Assembly: GCF_025660655.1 (NCBI RefSeq) | Contig: NZ_JAOTIN010000002.1 | Span: 1 to 64,000, forward strand | Source: Streptococcus sp. CSL10205-OR2 | GTDB taxonomy: Bacteria; Bacillota; Bacilli; Lactobacillales; Streptococcaceae | Length of the DNA stretch: 64,000 bases | Reading direction: 5' to 3' | Part shown: positions 9,586 through 20,908 of the stretch, piece by piece | How positions within the stretch are numbered: the stretch's first letter is position 1 | Layout of the letters: the number at the start of each line of letters is the position of its first letter | Notes under the pieces: model-generated | The model's input: the letters and a program-made list of their open reading frames with translations, nothing else | Database searches by the model: none | Told to the model about the DNA's origin: nothing | Position numbers and translations under genes: made by a program

Positions 9586-10235
9586 TGAGAATTGGTAAAG
9601 AACGCTTAAAAAAAGTTCTAGCTATTATTGGTGACCTTTTTCCAGATGCCCACGGTGAATTAACCTATAATACACCTTTTCAGTTATTAGTTGCTGTTAT
9701 TTTATCAGCTCAAACAACTGATAAAGCGGTTAATAAAGTTACACCAAATTTGTGGCAACGCTATCCTCAAATTGAAGATTTAGCTAGTGCTGAGGTTAGT
9801 GAGGTTGAAAGTTACATCAAACATATCGGCCTTTATAAAACAAAGGCAAAAAATATTATTAAAACAGCGCAATTGATTCTTGAGAAATTTGATGGTCAAC
9901 TACCAAAAACTCATAAAGAATTAGAAAGTTTACCCGGTGTAGGTCGAAAAACAGCTAATGTCACCTTGGCAGAAATTTACAAAATACCGGCTATTGCTGT
10001 TGATACGCATGTTGCAAGAATAGCAAAAAGGTTAAATATTTCCTCACCAACGGCAGATGTTGTGGAAATTGAACAAGATTTAATGAAAAAAGTTCCTAAA
10101 AAAGATTGGATTGTGACTCATCATCGTTTAATCTTCTTTGGTCGCTATCATTGTCTGGCTAAAAATCCTAAATGTGACATTTGTCCTGTTCAAAGTTATT
10201 GCAAATATTATAAGGAAACTTATGGAAGAACTTAA
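9585..10235 (+). CDS. nth: Endonuclease III (DNA glycosylase/AP lyase)
   Basis: Removes oxidised pyrimidines and cleaves the AP site. The helix-hairpin-helix motif LPGVGRKTA spans residues 116-124 with the catalytic Lys122, and Asp140 lies in VDTHV, the same 18-residue spacing as in E. coli. A complete 4Fe-4S ligand set C-x6-C-x2-C-x5-C sits near the C-terminus (CLAKNPKCDICPVQSYC). The ATG at 9585 overlaps the dnaD stop; a TTG one codon earlier is less likely. The protein is 216 residues, as usual. Confidence 0.96.
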   Translation: MRIGKERLKKVLAIIGDLFPDAHGELTYNTPFQLLVAVILSAQTTDKAVNKVTPNLWQRYPQIEDLASAEVSEVESYIKHIGLYKTKAKNIIKTAQLILEKFDGQLPKTHKELESLPGVGRKTANVTLAEIYKIPAIAVDTHVARIAKRLNISSPTADVVEIEQDLMKKVPKKDWIVTHHRLIFFGRYHCLAKNPKCDICPVQSYCKYYKETYGRT

Positions 10236-10908
10236 TCTATCACAACGTTTAAAAGAAGTCGCAAGCTTGGTACCATTAGGTAGCAAGCTTCTTGATGTTG
10301 GAAGCGACCATGCTTATCTACCGATTTATCTTTTGCAACATAAAAAAATTAGTAGTGCAATAGCTGGTGAAGTCGTTCATGGTCCATATCAATCAGCCTT
10401 ATCAAATGTTAAAGCACATCAACTCGACAAACAAATCACTGTTAGATTGGCTGATGGACTTGAAGCCTTAGAAGATAATGATTATGTCTCAGTAATCACC
10501 ATTTGTGGAATGGGCGGGCGCTTGATTTCAACTATTTTAGAAAATGGGAAAGAAAAATTATCCACTATTTCACAGTTAATATTACAACCTAATAATCGTG
10601 AAGAGGAACTTAGAGATTGGTTGGTAGCAAATCAGTTTACGATTACAGCTGAGAAAATTCTTGAAGAAAATGATAAAATTTATGAAATTATTGTTGTAAA
10701 ACCAGGCATATCAAACATCACACAAAAAGAAAAACAATTTGGCCCTTTTCTTTCTAAGGAAAAATCATCTATTTTTGTAAAAAAATGGCAAAAAGAGCAA
10801 AAAAAATTATTAACCGCTTTGAAACAAATTCCAGAAAATTATCAAAATGAAAGAGAACAATTGTCTAGAAAAATAGAAATGATTAAGGAGATTCTAAATG
10901 AAAGCTGA
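10222..10908 (+). CDS. trmK: tRNA (adenine(22)-N1)-methyltransferase
   Basis: SAM-dependent methyltransferase making m1A22 in tRNA. The SAM-binding loop [12 protein letters not shown] lies at about residues 23-34, GEVVHGPY follows, and the catalytic-side motif [10 protein letters not shown] lies near 94-103. This is the TrmK/YqfN signature. The C-terminal third is a Lys/Glu-rich helical coiled-coil region. I place the start at the ATG at 10222, which has an AAGGA site 6 nt upstream and overlaps nth by 14 nt. A longer reading frame that starts inside nth does not match the family start. It overlaps the next gene by 11 nt. Confidence 0.94.
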   Translation: MEELNLSQRLKEVASLVPLGSKLLDVGSDHAYLPIYLLQHKKISSAIAGEVVHGPYQSALSNVKAHQLDKQITVRLADGLEALEDNDYVSVITICGMGGRLISTILENGKEKLSTISQLILQPNNREEELRDWLVANQFTITAEKILEENDKIYEIIVVKPGISNITQKEKQFGPFLSKEKSSIFVKKWQKEQKKLLTALKQIPENYQNEREQLSRKIEMIKEILNES

Positions 10909-11686
10909 AGCTATTATTGAGCGTTATGAAGCGTTTTGTCCTCAAGACTTATCACTTGAAGGAGATATTTCTGGTCTTCAAATTGGTCGTTTAGATAAGG
11001 ACGTCTCTAAAGTGATGATAGCACTTGATGTCAGAGAAGCTACTGTTAAAGAGGCTATTTCTAAAAATATTGACCTGTTAATTGTAAAACATGCTCCCAT
11101 TTTTAAACCCTTAGTCAATCTTGTCGCTAATCCAAAAAATAATATTTATCTTGACCTGGTAAAACATGATATTGCCGTGTACGTTAGTCATACTAATATC
11201 GATGTGGTTGATGGTGGACTAAATGATTGGTTTTGTGAGTTATTAGACATCCATGAAACAAACTATTTAAGTGAGACCAAAGAAGGATTTGGCATCGGCC
11301 GTATTGGCACTATTTCGCCAATGCCTTTTGAGGACTTAGCTAAGAAAATTGCCAGTGTGTTTCATTTAGATAGTGTGCGTTTGATTAGCTATGGCAATGA
11401 TAATCAAATGATATCTCGCCTTGCCATTTGCGGTGGCAGTGGTCAGAGCTTTTATCCTGAAGCTATTGCTAAGGGTGCTCAAGTTTATATTACTGGTGAT
11501 ATCTATTATCACACAGCACAAGAAATGTTAACAAATGGCCTTTTAGCAATTGATCCGGGACATCATATTGAAGTCTTATTTGTTAAAAAATTACATGAAA
11601 AATTTGAAGCTTGGAAGAAAGAAAACGATTGGGAAGTTGATTTTATTGAAAGTCAAGCTAATACTAATCCGTTTTATCATTTGTAG
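10898..11686 (+). CDS. Nif3-like dinuclear metal-centre protein
   Basis: A 262-residue member of the Nif3/DUF34 family, hexameric proteins with a dinuclear metal site. Metal ligands are visible in IVKHAPIF (near residue 66), [11 protein letters not shown] (about 101-111) and DPGHHIEV (near 217-224). The biological role is debated; pairing with trmK is highly conserved in Firmicutes, which hints at a link to tRNA or nucleotide metabolism. It starts 11 nt before the end of trmK, so the two are translationally coupled. Confidence 0.93.
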   Translation: MKAEAIIERYEAFCPQDLSLEGDISGLQIGRLDKDVSKVMIALDVREATVKEAISKNIDLLIVKHAPIFKPLVNLVANPKNNIYLDLVKHDIAVYVSHTNIDVVDGGLNDWFCELLDIHETNYLSETKEGFGIGRIGTISPMPFEDLAKKIASVFHLDSVRLISYGNDNQMISRLAICGGSGQSFYPEAIAKGAQVYITGDIYYHTAQEMLTNGLLAIDPGHHIEVLFVKKLHEKFEAWKKENDWEVDFIESQANTNPFYHL

Positions 11687-11696
11687 GAGTTCTAAG

Positions 11697-12800
11697 ATGA
11701 AAATTGCCATTATTGGTGGTGGCATAGTTGGTTCAACTGCCGCCTATTATTTAGCCAAAGAAAAAGAAATGTCCGTTTTTTTGTTTGACGATGAAAAAGG
11801 TCAAGCAACAAAGGCTGCTGCAGGTATTATCAGTCCTTGGTTTTCTAAAAGACGTAATAAAGCTTGGTATAAAATGGCGCGTCTAGGTGCTGATTTCTAC
11901 CAGAAATTACTTCAAGATTTAGAAAACGATGGGATTAAAAATGACTTCTATGAACAATCGGGAGTCTTTTTATTTAAGAAAAAAGAAGAAAAACTTGGGG
12001 AACTTTTTGAGTTGGCTAACATTCGAAAACAAGAAGCGCCTTTAATTGGAGAAATAACCTTAAAATCTTTTGGTGACTTAAAAGAAATCTACCCCAAATT
12101 ATCAGGTTTCAAAAAAACCTTATTTGCTTCTGGTGGTGCTAGGGTTGATGGAGGAAAATTGGTAAAAACTTTTCAAAATACCCACAAAATTACAATTATC
12201 CATCAAAAGGTTAGTCTTGAGACAACAGAAAATCAGCAGTACATGATTAATGGTATCGTTTTTGACAAGGTTATTTTAGCTAGTGGGGCTTGGTTACCTT
12301 CTATTCTTGAACCGTTAGGGTATCAGGTTGATGTTAGACCTCAAAAAGGACAACTAAGAGATTATTATTTTTCAAAAAAGTCTTTTTATCATTACCCAGT
12401 TTTAATGCCTGAAGGTGAAGCTGATATTATTCCATTTTCTAATGGAAAAGTGAGTGTAGGTGCTAGTCATGAAAATGATATGGGTTATGATTTGTCAGAA
12501 AATCCAAGCATTCTTGATACAATCGAAAAAGAAGCTTTAATTTATTTTACAGCATTAAATCAAGCTGATAAAACTGAAATAAGAATTGGAACAAGAGCTT
12601 ATACCAGTGATTTTTCTCCCTTTTTTGGTCAAGTTCCTCAGCTCCCAAATGTTTTTGCAGCTAGTGGTCTTGGGTCATCGGGGCTAACAACGGGCCCATT
12701 AATCGCCTATCAACTTGTTCAATTAATTTTAGAAAAAACTTTAGATCTGGAGCTGATTGATTATCCAATCGAAAAGTACATTCAAAAACAGAAAGAATAA
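11697..12800 (+). CDS. FAD-dependent oxidoreductase (D-amino-acid oxidase/glycine oxidase family)
   Basis: A 367-residue flavoenzyme of the DAO fold. The dinucleotide-binding GGGIVGSTAAYYL starts at residue 7, and AAAGIISPW near residue 42 is typical of glycine-oxidase-like members. A C-terminal SGLGSSGLTTGP closes the FAD site. It probably oxidises a small amino or imino acid, but the substrate is not predictable. The ATG at 11697 has a GGAG site; a longer frame that starts within the Nif3-like gene is a read-through. It is likely co-transcribed with the Nif3-like gene 10 nt upstream. No terminator follows; the rml promoter begins at its stop codon. Confidence 0.9.
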   Translation: MKIAIIGGGIVGSTAAYYLAKEKEMSVFLFDDEKGQATKAAAGIISPWFSKRRNKAWYKMARLGADFYQKLLQDLENDGIKNDFYEQSGVFLFKKKEEKLGELFELANIRKQEAPLIGEITLKSFGDLKEIYPKLSGFKKTLFASGGARVDGGKLVKTFQNTHKITIIHQKVSLETTENQQYMINGIVFDKVILASGAWLPSILEPLGYQVDVRPQKGQLRDYYFSKKSFYHYPVLMPEGEADIIPFSNGKVSVGASHENDMGYDLSENPSILDTIEKEALIYFTALNQADKTEIRIGTRAYTSDFSPFFGQVPQLPNVFAASGLGSSGLTTGPLIAYQLVQLILEKTLDLELIDYPIEKYIQKQKE

Positions 12801-12828
12801 TGACAATAATACTAAATAATGGTAGAAT
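12800..12828 (+). promoter_or_regulatory. Promoter of rmlA
   Basis: ATGACA (12800-12805), a 17-bp spacer and TAGAAT (12823-12828) preceded by TGG. It starts on the stop codon of the upstream oxidoreductase gene. An AAAGGAG site follows at 12848-12854. Confidence 0.6.
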
Positions 12829-12859
12829 ATAGAATGAATAAACGACAAAGGAGTCTATT

Positions 12860-13729
12860 ATGAAAGGTATTATCTTAGCAGGTGGATCAGGAACGCGTTT
12901 GTATCCACTAACAAGAGCTGCTTCAAAGCAACTCATGCCAATCTATGACAAACCAATGATTTACTATCCGCTATCTACTTTGATGTTAGCTGGAATAAAG
13001 GAAATTCTCATTATTTCAACACCAGTAGACCTTCCAAGATTTGAAGAATTATTAGGAGATGGCTCTGAGTTTGGTATCTCATTATCTTATGCTGTTCAGC
13101 CTAGTCCAGATGGACTTGCACAAGCCTTTATTATTGGTGAAGAGTTTATTGGTGATGATAATGTTGCCCTTATTTTGGGTGATAATATCTATCATGGAGC
13201 TGGTTTAACAAAAATGCTGCAAAGAGCTGCAACAAAAGAGACTGGCGCAACTGTTTTTGGTTATCACGTCAAAGATCCAGAAAGATTTGGTGTTGTTGAA
13301 TTTGATGACAATATGAATGCCATTTCTATCGAAGAAAAACCAGAGAAACCAAGATCAAATTATGCTGTAACAGGTCTATACTTTTATGATAATGATGTTG
13401 TTGAAATTGCTAAAGGCATTAAACCATCTGAAAGAGGTGAGCTAGAAATTACCGATGTTAATAAAGCTTATCTAGAGCGTGGGGATTTGTCTGTGGAACT
13501 GATGGGACGTGGTTTTGCTTGGTTAGATACTGGTACTCACGAGAGTCTTTTAGAAGCTGCACAATATATTGAAACTGTACAACGTCTTCAAAATGTTCAA
13601 GTGGCTAATCTAGAAGAAATTGCTTATCGTATGGGTTATATTACAAAAGATCAAGTCCGTGAACTTGCTCAACCTCTTAAGAAAAATGAGTATGGCCAAT
13701 ACTTATTACGTTTGATTGGAGAAGCTTAA
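12860..13729 (+). CDS. rmlA: Glucose-1-phosphate thymidylyltransferase
   Basis: First enzyme of dTDP-L-rhamnose synthesis: dTTP plus glucose-1-phosphate to dTDP-glucose. The nucleotidyltransferase signature [13 protein letters not shown] spans residues 6-18, and [17 protein letters not shown] follows at once. LGDNIYHG near residue 109 holds the metal-binding Asp, and EEKPEKP lies near 161. The 289 residues are the standard length. The stop overlaps the rmlC start by one base. In streptococci dTDP-rhamnose feeds the rhamnose-rich cell-wall polysaccharide. Confidence 0.97.
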   Translation: MKGIILAGGSGTRLYPLTRAASKQLMPIYDKPMIYYPLSTLMLAGIKEILIISTPVDLPRFEELLGDGSEFGISLSYAVQPSPDGLAQAFIIGEEFIGDDNVALILGDNIYHGAGLTKMLQRAATKETGATVFGYHVKDPERFGVVEFDDNMNAISIEEKPEKPRSNYAVTGLYFYDNDVVEIAKGIKPSERGELEITDVNKAYLERGDLSVELMGRGFAWLDTGTHESLLEAAQYIETVQRLQNVQVANLEEIAYRMGYITKDQVRELAQPLKKNEYGQYLLRLIGEA

Positions 13730-14325
13730 TGTCAGAAAATTTTTTTGGTAAAACGTTATCTGCTCGTAAAATTGAGAGTATTCCAGGTCTTATTGAGTTT
13801 GATATTCCTGTACACGGGGATAACAGAGGCTGGTTTAAAGAGAATTTTCAAAAGGAAAAAATGCTACCTTTAGGTTTTCCTGACAGTTTTTTCCAAGAAG
13901 GAAAATTACAAAATAATGTTTCTTTTTCTAGAAAACATGTTCTTCGTGGTTTACATGCTGAACCATGGGATAAATACATTTCAGTAGCTGATGATGGAAA
14001 AGTTTTAGGCACTTGGGTTGATCTAAGAGAAGGTGATACCTTTGGTCATGTTTATCAGACAGTTATAGATGCTTCAAAAGGTATTTTTGTTCCACGAGGT
14101 GTTGCCAATGGTTTCCAAGTTCTATCTGATACCGTTTCTTATAGCTACCTAGTCAATGATTACTGGGCACTTGAATTAAAACCAAAATATGCTTTTGTCA
14201 ATTACGCTGACCCAAGCCTTGCTATTTCTTGGGAAAATTTAGAAGAAGCAGAAGTGTCAGAAGCTGACAAAAATCATCCAATGCTTAAAGATGTTAAACC
14301 TTTGAAAAAAGAAGATTTACTTTAG
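13729..14325 (+). CDS. rmlC: dTDP-4-dehydrorhamnose 3,5-epimerase
   Basis: Third step of dTDP-rhamnose synthesis. The 198-residue cupin has NVSFSRKHVLRGLHAEPWDKY (split around residues 64-84), which carries the catalytic His, then TWVDLREGDTFG and FVPRGVANGFQVL. It follows the slightly divergent streptococcal form in which the Lys-Tyr pair WDKYI replaces the more usual QGKL. It lies between rmlA and rmlB in the usual streptococcal order A-C-B. Confidence 0.95.
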   Translation: MSENFFGKTLSARKIESIPGLIEFDIPVHGDNRGWFKENFQKEKMLPLGFPDSFFQEGKLQNNVSFSRKHVLRGLHAEPWDKYISVADDGKVLGTWVDLREGDTFGHVYQTVIDASKGIFVPRGVANGFQVLSDTVSYSYLVNDYWALELKPKYAFVNYADPSLAISWENLEEAEVSEADKNHPMLKDVKPLKKEDLL

Positions 14326-15402
<1,077 letters not shown>

Positions 15403-15404
15403 CA

Positions 15405-15443
15405 AATAACTCATCAATCATTGATTGATGAGTTATTTTCTTT
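15405..15443 (+). terminator. Terminator of the rml operon
   Basis: A 16-bp perfect inverted repeat (15405-15420 with 15422-15437) is followed by a T-rich run. It lies directly after the rmlB stop. Confidence 0.8.
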
Positions 15444-15529
15444 TAAAACTAGTATTTAAATTTTAAATTTTTGTTTTAAAACATAGGTGATTTTTTCTAA
15501 TAAAAAATTAAAAATTATCATAAAAAAGC

Positions 15530-15558
15530 TTGACCAAGCTAGTGATTTCAAGTATAAT
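15530..15558 (+). promoter_or_regulatory. Promoter of rpsU
   Basis: TTGACC (15530-15535), exactly 17 bp, then TATAAT (15553-15558): one of the best sigma-A-type promoters in the window, fitting a ribosomal protein gene. The 15444-15529 stretch before it is AT-rich with no other feature seen. Confidence 0.75.
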
Positions 15559-15606
15559 GACTAAGAACGTGAAAATGTTACTTTGAAATTGAGGGGAGTG
15601 AAAATA

Positions 15607-15783
15607 ATGTCAAAAACAGTAGTGCGTAAGAATGAATCACTTGACGATGCTCTTCGTCGTTTCAAACGTTCTGTTACTAAAGCTGGTACACTTCAAGAAT
15701 CACGTAAGCGTGAATTCTATGAGAAACCTTCTGTTAAACGTAAACGTAAATCAGAAGCAGCTCGTAAACGTAAGAAATTCTAA
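15607..15783 (+). CDS. rpsU: 30S ribosomal protein S21
   Basis: Small-subunit protein of 58 residues beginning [19 protein letters not shown] and ending in a basic ARKRKKF tail, the usual bS21 layout. The GAGGGGAG ribosome-binding site at 15591-15598 is unusually strong and selects the ATG at 15607; an in-frame TTG eight codons upstream overlaps that site and is not the start. Codon use is strongly biased (CGT for Arg, GCT/GCA for Ala), as expected for a highly expressed gene. Confidence 0.97.
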
Positions 15784-15815
15784 TAAATGATTAAGCTTTG
15801 CTTACATCAGTAAAC

Positions 15816-15854
15816 AAGATTACTAAGTTACAAAATCCTTAGTAGTCTTTTTTT
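15816..15854 (+). terminator. Terminator after rpsU
   Basis: Stem GATTACTAAG / CTTAGTAGTC (15818-15827 with 15838-15847, one G-T pair) followed by seven T. Confidence 0.75.
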
Positions 15855-15914
15855 ATCAGAAGACTTACAATTTATAATAATTAGGTTAAAAATGAAATTC
15901 ACATGGGTGTTAAA

Positions 15915-17183
15915 ATGAATTATAATGAAGCCGTTTCATGGATACATGGTAGACTTAGATTTGGCATTAAACCAGGCATTAAAAGAATGCAATGGGTCTT
16001 AAATGAACTGGGAAATCCTCAAAATTCGGTAAAAGGTATTCATGTTGTTGGAACAAATGGTAAAGGGTCAACCGTTAACTATTTAAAAGATATTTTTAGT
16101 GATGCTGGCTATAAGGTGGGGACCTTCGTCTCACCTGCCTTAGAACATTTTAGAGAACGTATTAGCATTAATGGCCAAATGATTTCAGAAGAAGATTTTC
16201 TAAAGCTTGTCACGATTGCAAAACCTATTATTGAACGCCTTCCTAAAGAAACAGAACTGGAAGAGGCAACTGAATTTGAAGTTATTACGATTTTAATGTT
16301 TCTTTATTTTGGTAAAATTAATCCGGTTGATATTGCAATCATTGAAGCAGGACTGGGTGGTTTACATGATTCAACTAACGTTTTTAATCCTTTAGCTGTT
16401 ATTGCAACCTCTATAGGTTTAGATCATCAAGCTATTTTAGGTCAAACTTATCAAGAAATTGCACAACATAAAGCCGGTGTGTTAAAAGACAAAGTGCCTT
16501 TCATTTTTTCTACTGAACGTCAAGACGTTAAAGCTGTTTTTTATCATAAGGCTAAAGAAACAAACAGTCCAGTTTACGAGTTAAATAAAAACTTTAATGC
16601 TTTTGGAACCAGTGATGCCTTTGACTTTTCTTGGAAAAATCATTCCCTAACCAATATTTCGTTAGCAATGAATGGTCAACATCAGGTTAGCAATGCTAGT
16701 TTAGCTATTATGACTTCTTTATTATTAAAAGACTATTATCCTAATGTCACTGAAAAAAGCATTAAAAAAAGTTTATCAAACAGTAAATGGGCTGGTAGAA
16801 CAGAATTAATAAAAAATAATATCTTGATTGATGGCGCTCATAACAATGAAAGTGTATCAGCTTTAGTGTCTGTTCTTAAAGAACATTATAAAGATAGAAA
16901 AATTCACATCTTGTTTGCTGCAATTGATACGAAACCTGTTGACGGTATGCTTAAACAACTATCTGTTTTTGAAGATATTACTGTGACTAGTTTTAAATTT
17001 AACAACGCTCTTACTCTTGATGCTTATCCTTCTGGTTATCAAAGAGTGATAGACTATCAAACTTGGTTGCAACAAATAAAAACAGCTAAAGCAAATGATT
17101 TGTTTGTTATTACCGGTTCACTCTATTTTATCTCGCAAGTTAGACATTTTTTAATGACTGGAAATGATAATTTAGAGATTTGA
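15915..17183 (+). CDS. folC: Folylpolyglutamate synthase / dihydrofolate synthase
   Basis: Adds glutamates to folates, ligating with ATP. The Mur-ligase-type P-loop VGTNGKGST lies near residues 47-55, and TSIGLDHQAILG lies near 165-176. DSTNVF and the C-terminal GAHNNESV are also typical. The 422 residues fit FolC. Two in-frame ATGs, at 15903 and 15915, are possible. Neither has a strong ribosome-binding site; the second gives the family-like start MNYNEAVSWIHGRL and is preferred. It is a stand-alone gene before the murB promoter. Confidence 0.93.
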   Translation: MNYNEAVSWIHGRLRFGIKPGIKRMQWVLNELGNPQNSVKGIHVVGTNGKGSTVNYLKDIFSDAGYKVGTFVSPALEHFRERISINGQMISEEDFLKLVTIAKPIIERLPKETELEEATEFEVITILMFLYFGKINPVDIAIIEAGLGGLHDSTNVFNPLAVIATSIGLDHQAILGQTYQEIAQHKAGVLKDKVPFIFSTERQDVKAVFYHKAKETNSPVYELNKNFNAFGTSDAFDFSWKNHSLTNISLAMNGQHQVSNASLAIMTSLLLKDYYPNVTEKSIKKSLSNSKWAGRTELIKNNILIDGAHNNESVSALVSVLKEHYKDRKIHILFAAIDTKPVDGMLKQLSVFEDITVTSFKFNNALTLDAYPSGYQRVIDYQTWLQQIKTAKANDLFVITGSLYFISQVRHFLMTGNDNLEI

Positions 17184-17228
17184 GCTTTAAAAGTCTTCAC
17201 GACATCTATCGTCAAAGAGAGTAAAGTT

Positions 17229-17237
17229 TGTTATAAT
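17229..17237 (+). promoter_or_regulatory. Extended -10 promoter of murB-potABCD
   Basis: TGT-TATAAT about 45 bp upstream of murB. No terminator is seen between murB and potD, so this may drive all five genes. Confidence 0.55.
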
Positions 17238-17281
17238 GAGGTTAGTAACAATACTATTAAAAAAATGAAAAAGAGATCATT

Positions 17282-18199
17282 ATGAAAGAAAAAATACAAG
17301 AGGCTTTAACAGGTATTGATATTCGCTTTGACGAACCCTTAAAAAAATATACCTATACCAAAGTTGGTGGAGCAGCTGATTACTTAGCTTTTCCAAGAAA
17401 CCAACTAGAGCTTGAAAAAATAGTTCGTTTTGCAAATAAACACAACATTCCTTATAAGGTGTTGGGTAATGCCAGCAATATCATTGTTCGAGATGGTGGT
17501 ATTCGTGGATTTGTTATCATGTTTGACCGTTTAAATCTTGTGACGGTTAGCGGTTATGTGATTGAGGCTGAAGCCGGGGCAAACCTTATTGAAACAACGA
17601 AAATTGCCAAATTTCATAGTTTAACAGGTTTTGAATTTGCTTGTGGTATTCCAGGAAGCATTGGCGGTGCTGTTTTTATGAATGCCGGTGCCTATGGTGG
17701 TGAAATTGCTCATATTTTACTATCTGTTAAGGTATTAACAAAAGAAGGTGAGAAAAAAACGATTCAGGCTTCTGAGTTGAACTTTGGTTATCGTTCTTCA
17801 GTAATTCAAGAAAATGGGTTTATCGTTGTTTCTGCTAAGTTTGCTTTGGCTCCAGGTGATTTCAACCAAATCGACAATGAAATGAAACGTCTCACTCATC
17901 TTCGTCAATTAAAACAACCTTTGGAATACCCATCGTGTGGTTCTGTTTTCAAACGACCACCAGGTTATTATGCTGGTCAATTAATCATGGAAGCAGGACT
18001 TAAAGGACATCGTATCGGTGGTGTTGAAGTTAGTAAAAAACATGCTGGCTTTATGGTTAACGTTTTAGATGGTACAGCAAAAGATTACGAAGATTTAATT
18101 CACTATGTTATTAATCGCGTTAAAGAAAATTCAGGTGTCACGCTAGAACCCGAAGTTCGAATTATCGGGGAAAAAGAAACGATTATGGAGGATTTATGA
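17282..18199 (+). CDS. murB: UDP-N-acetylenolpyruvoylglucosamine reductase
   Basis: FAD enzyme that makes UDP-MurNAc in peptidoglycan synthesis. [12 protein letters not shown] (about 27-38), [13 protein letters not shown] (about 60-72) and [20 protein letters not shown] (about 122-141) form the FAD domain. YRSSVIQ carries the Tyr-Arg pair. SCGSVFKRP near residue 219 has the proton-donating Ser and EPEVRIIGE at the C-terminus the catalytic Glu. The 305 residues are the short type II form. It sits 3 nt before potA; murB-pot linkage is conserved in streptococci. Confidence 0.97.
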   Translation: MKEKIQEALTGIDIRFDEPLKKYTYTKVGGAADYLAFPRNQLELEKIVRFANKHNIPYKVLGNASNIIVRDGGIRGFVIMFDRLNLVTVSGYVIEAEAGANLIETTKIAKFHSLTGFEFACGIPGSIGGAVFMNAGAYGGEIAHILLSVKVLTKEGEKKTIQASELNFGYRSSVIQENGFIVVSAKFALAPGDFNQIDNEMKRLTHLRQLKQPLEYPSCGSVFKRPPGYYAGQLIMEAGLKGHRIGGVEVSKKHAGFMVNVLDGTAKDYEDLIHYVINRVKENSGVTLEPEVRIIGEKETIMEDL

Positions 18200-18202
18200 C
18201 CG

Positions 18203-19357
18203 TTGACTCATTCAATTATAGAATTCAAAAATGTTAGTAAAACATTCGAAGACAGCCAAACTCAAGTTTTAAAAAATATCAATTTTGAACTTGAGGAAGG
18301 AAAATTTTATACTCTTCTTGGTGCATCAGGTAGTGGTAAATCAACTATTTTAAATATTATTGCAGGGTTACTTGATGCCACTAGTGGTGATGTTTACCTA
18401 GATGGTGAACGTATCAATGATGTACCAACTAATAAAAGAGATGTTCATACTGTTTTTCAAAACTATGCTTTATTCCCTCATATGTCAGTTTTTGATAATG
18501 TGGCCTTTCCTTTAAAAGTTAAAAAAGTAGAAAAAGACGAGATTAAAAAACGTGTTCTTGAAGCTTTAAAGATGGTTCGTTTGGAAGGATTTGAAAATCG
18601 TTCTATTAAAAAACTATCCGGTGGTCAAAGACAACGTGTTGCTATTGCAAGAGCTATCATCAATGAACCCAAAGTGGTTTTATTAGATGAGCCTTTATCA
18701 GCCCTTGATTTAAAACTTCGTACTGAAATGCAGTATGAATTACGAGAATTACAACAACGCCTAGGAATCACTTTTGTTTTTGTCACACATGATCAAGAAG
18801 AAGCGCTTGCAATGAGTGATTGGATTTTTGTTATGAATGATGGTGAAATTATCCAATCAGGAACACCAGTTGACATTTATGATGAACCGATTAATCATTT
18901 TGTTGCAACCTTTATTGGTGAATCTAATATTATTCCTGGTACTATGGTTGAGGACTATTTGGTTGAATTTAATGGTAAACGTTTTGAAGCAGTTGATGGT
19001 GGTATGAGACCAAATGAGCCTGTTGAAGTTGTTATTCGTCCAGAAGATTTACAAATTACGCTTCCAGAAAATGGTAAACTACAGGTTAAGGTAGACACAC
19101 AACTCTTTCGGGGTGTTCACTATGAAATTATCGCCTATGATGAATTAGACAATGAGTGGATGATTCACTCTACGAGAAAAGCGATAGAAGGTGAAATTAT
19201 CGGCTTAGATTTTACACCTGAAGATATTCATATTATGCGTCTCAATGAAACAGAAGAAGAATTTGATGCACGTATTGAAGAATATGTTGAAGTAGAAGAC
19301 GATGAAGAAGGCCTTATCAAGGCTATTGCAGGAGGAAAAAATGAAGAAAACCTCTAG
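18203..19357 (+). CDS. potA: Spermidine/putrescine ABC transporter, ATP-binding protein
   Basis: ATPase of the polyamine importer PotABCD. Walker [10 protein letters not shown] spans residues 40-48, the signature [10 protein letters not shown] lies near 137, and Walker B VVLLDEP is followed by the H-loop VTHDQEE. A C-terminal TOBE-like regulatory domain follows from about residue 240. The start is a TTG at 18203, supported by alignment with S. pyogenes PotA (recalled). GGAGG at 18187-18191 lies 11 nt upstream, longer than ideal. The gene follows murB by 3 nt and overlaps potB by 17 nt. Confidence 0.96.
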   Translation: MTHSIIEFKNVSKTFEDSQTQVLKNINFELEEGKFYTLLGASGSGKSTILNIIAGLLDATSGDVYLDGERINDVPTNKRDVHTVFQNYALFPHMSVFDNVAFPLKVKKVEKDEIKKRVLEALKMVRLEGFENRSIKKLSGGQRQRVAIARAIINEPKVVLLDEPLSALDLKLRTEMQYELRELQQRLGITFVFVTHDQEEALAMSDWIFVMNDGEIIQSGTPVDIYDEPINHFVATFIGESNIIPGTMVEDYLVEFNGKRFEAVDGGMRPNEPVEVVIRPEDLQITLPENGKLQVKVDTQLFRGVHYEIIAYDELDNEWMIHSTRKAIEGEIIGLDFTPEDIHIMRLNETEEEFDARIEEYVEVEDDEEGLIKAIAGGKNEENL

Positions 19358-20135
19358 TTTTTTCTCTGTTCCATACTTTCTTTGGATAGTTCTGTTTGTT
19401 ATTGCTCCAGTTATACTAATTGTTTACCAATCATTTTTTAACACAGAAGGGCAATTCACTTTAGCAAACTATCAAACATTCTTCTCTAATGCTACTTATC
19501 TCAAAATGAGCCTTAATTCATTGTTTTATGCTGGTGTGATTACGCTAATAACTTTTTTAATCAGCTATCCAACTGCCTATGTTTTAACAAAACTAAAACA
19601 TAAGCAATTGTGGTTGATGCTCATTGTTTTACCAACTTGGATCAATTTATTATTAAAAGCCTATGCCTTTATGGGCATTTTTGGTCAACATGGTGGTATC
19701 AATAGTTTTTTAAGTTTCATTGGTATTGGACCACAACAAATTTTATTTACAGATTTTTCATTTATTTTTGTGGCAAGTTATATCGAATTACCATTCATGA
19801 TTCTACCAATTTTCAATGCCCTTGATGATATTGATCCAAACCTTGTTAATGCCAGTAAAGATTTAGGAGCAAGTAGTGTGCAATCTTTCAGGCAAGTCGT
19901 TTTCCCACTTTCTATGAGTGGTGTAAGAAGTGGTATTCAAGCCGTTTTCATTCCAAGTCTTAGCTTATTCATGCTAACTCGTCTTATTGGTGGAAATCGA
20001 GTCATCACTCTTGGTACCGCTATTGAACAACATTTCTTAACAACTGATAACTGGGGAATGGGTTCAACTATAGGTGTGATACTTATCTTAGCTATGTTAG
20101 CAACAATGTGGGTGACAAAGGAGAGACAAAAATGA
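19341..20135 (+). CDS. potB: Spermidine/putrescine ABC transporter, permease
   Basis: First membrane subunit of the polyamine importer, 264 residues with about six transmembrane helices. The start is the ATG at 19341, 6 nt after GGAGG; a frame that begins at 19302 inside potA is a read-through. The inner-membrane coupling loop has the family form ([24 protein letters not shown] split near residues 172-195), which docks on PotA. It overlaps potC by 4 nt. Confidence 0.95.
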   Translation: MKKTSSFFSVPYFLWIVLFVIAPVILIVYQSFFNTEGQFTLANYQTFFSNATYLKMSLNSLFYAGVITLITFLISYPTAYVLTKLKHKQLWLMLIVLPTWINLLLKAYAFMGIFGQHGGINSFLSFIGIGPQQILFTDFSFIFVASYIELPFMILPIFNALDDIDPNLVNASKDLGASSVQSFRQVVFPLSMSGVRSGIQAVFIPSLSLFMLTRLIGGNRVITLGTAIEQHFLTTDNWGMGSTIGVILILAMLATMWVTKERQK

Positions 20136-20908
20136 AAAAATTTGCAAATCTTTATTTATCTTTTGTCTTTTTAATTCTTTATCTTCCAATAGTTTATTTG
20201 ATTATCTACTCATTTAATGATGGTGGGGATATGAATGGCTTTAAAGGATTTACACTTGAGCATTATGTTACTATGTTTTCAGATGAGCGTTTAATGATAA
20301 TCCTTGCCGATACTTTCTTTTTAGCGTTTTTAAGTGCACTGATTGCTACTATCATAGGAACATTTGGTGCTATTATGATTTATCAAAAACGTTTAAAACA
20401 TCAAAATACTTTCTTATCACTAAACAATGTTTTAATGGTAGCACCTGACGTTATGATTGGTGCAAGTTTCTTGATTTTATTCACTTATCTAGGTTTTAGT
20501 CTTAGTATGACATCGGTTCTTTTAAGTCACGTTGCTTTTTCAATTCCGATTGTTGTTTTAATGATTTTACCTAGACTTAAAGAAATGAATCAAGACATGA
20601 TTAATGCAGCCTATGATCTTGGTGCAACTCCATTTCAAATGATGAAGGAAGTCATGTTTCCTTATTTAACACCAGCTATTATTGCCGGCTACTTCATGGC
20701 TTTTACCTATTCACTTGACGATTTTGCAGTTACTTTTTTTGTCACTGGTAATAATTTTTCAACCTTGTCAGTTGAAATTTATTCCAGAGCTAGAAGGGGA
20801 ATATCACTAGAGATTAATGCTCTTTCAACAATTGTCTTTTTGTTTAGTATCTTATTAGTGATAGGTTATTATATGATTTCACAAGATAAGGGGGAAGACC
20901 ATGCGTAA
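20132..20908 (+). CDS. potC: Spermidine/putrescine ABC transporter, permease
   Basis: Second membrane subunit, 258 residues, about six transmembrane helices, starting [11 protein letters not shown]. The ATPase-contacting loop is AAYDLGATPFQMMKEVMFP near residue 169. The ATG at 20132 overlaps the potB stop and has a GAGAG site; an earlier in-frame start within potB is not needed. It overlaps potD by 8 nt. PotB and PotC form the heterodimeric channel. Confidence 0.95.
   Translation: MKKFANLYLSFVFLILYLPIVYLIIYSFNDGGDMNGFKGFTLEHYVTMFSDERLMIILADTFFLAFLSALIATIIGTFGAIMIYQKRLKHQNTFLSLNNVLMVAPDVMIGASFLILFTYLGFSLSMTSVLLSHVAFSIPIVVLMILPRLKEMNQDMINAAYDLGATPFQMMKEVMFPYLTPAIIAGYFMAFTYSLDDFAVTFFVTGNNFSTLSVEIYSRARRGISLEINALSTIVFLFSILLVIGYYMISQDKGEDHA

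Noticed and set aside
10138-10221. Extended N-terminus of trmK inside nth
   Set aside because: The added residues are nth sequence read out of frame; the ATG at 10222 has a ribosome-binding site and gives the family start.
11550-11696. Extended N-terminus of the FAD oxidoreductase
   Set aside because: The extension is out-of-frame Nif3-gene sequence; the FAD-binding strand starts right at the ATG at 11697, which has a GGAG site.
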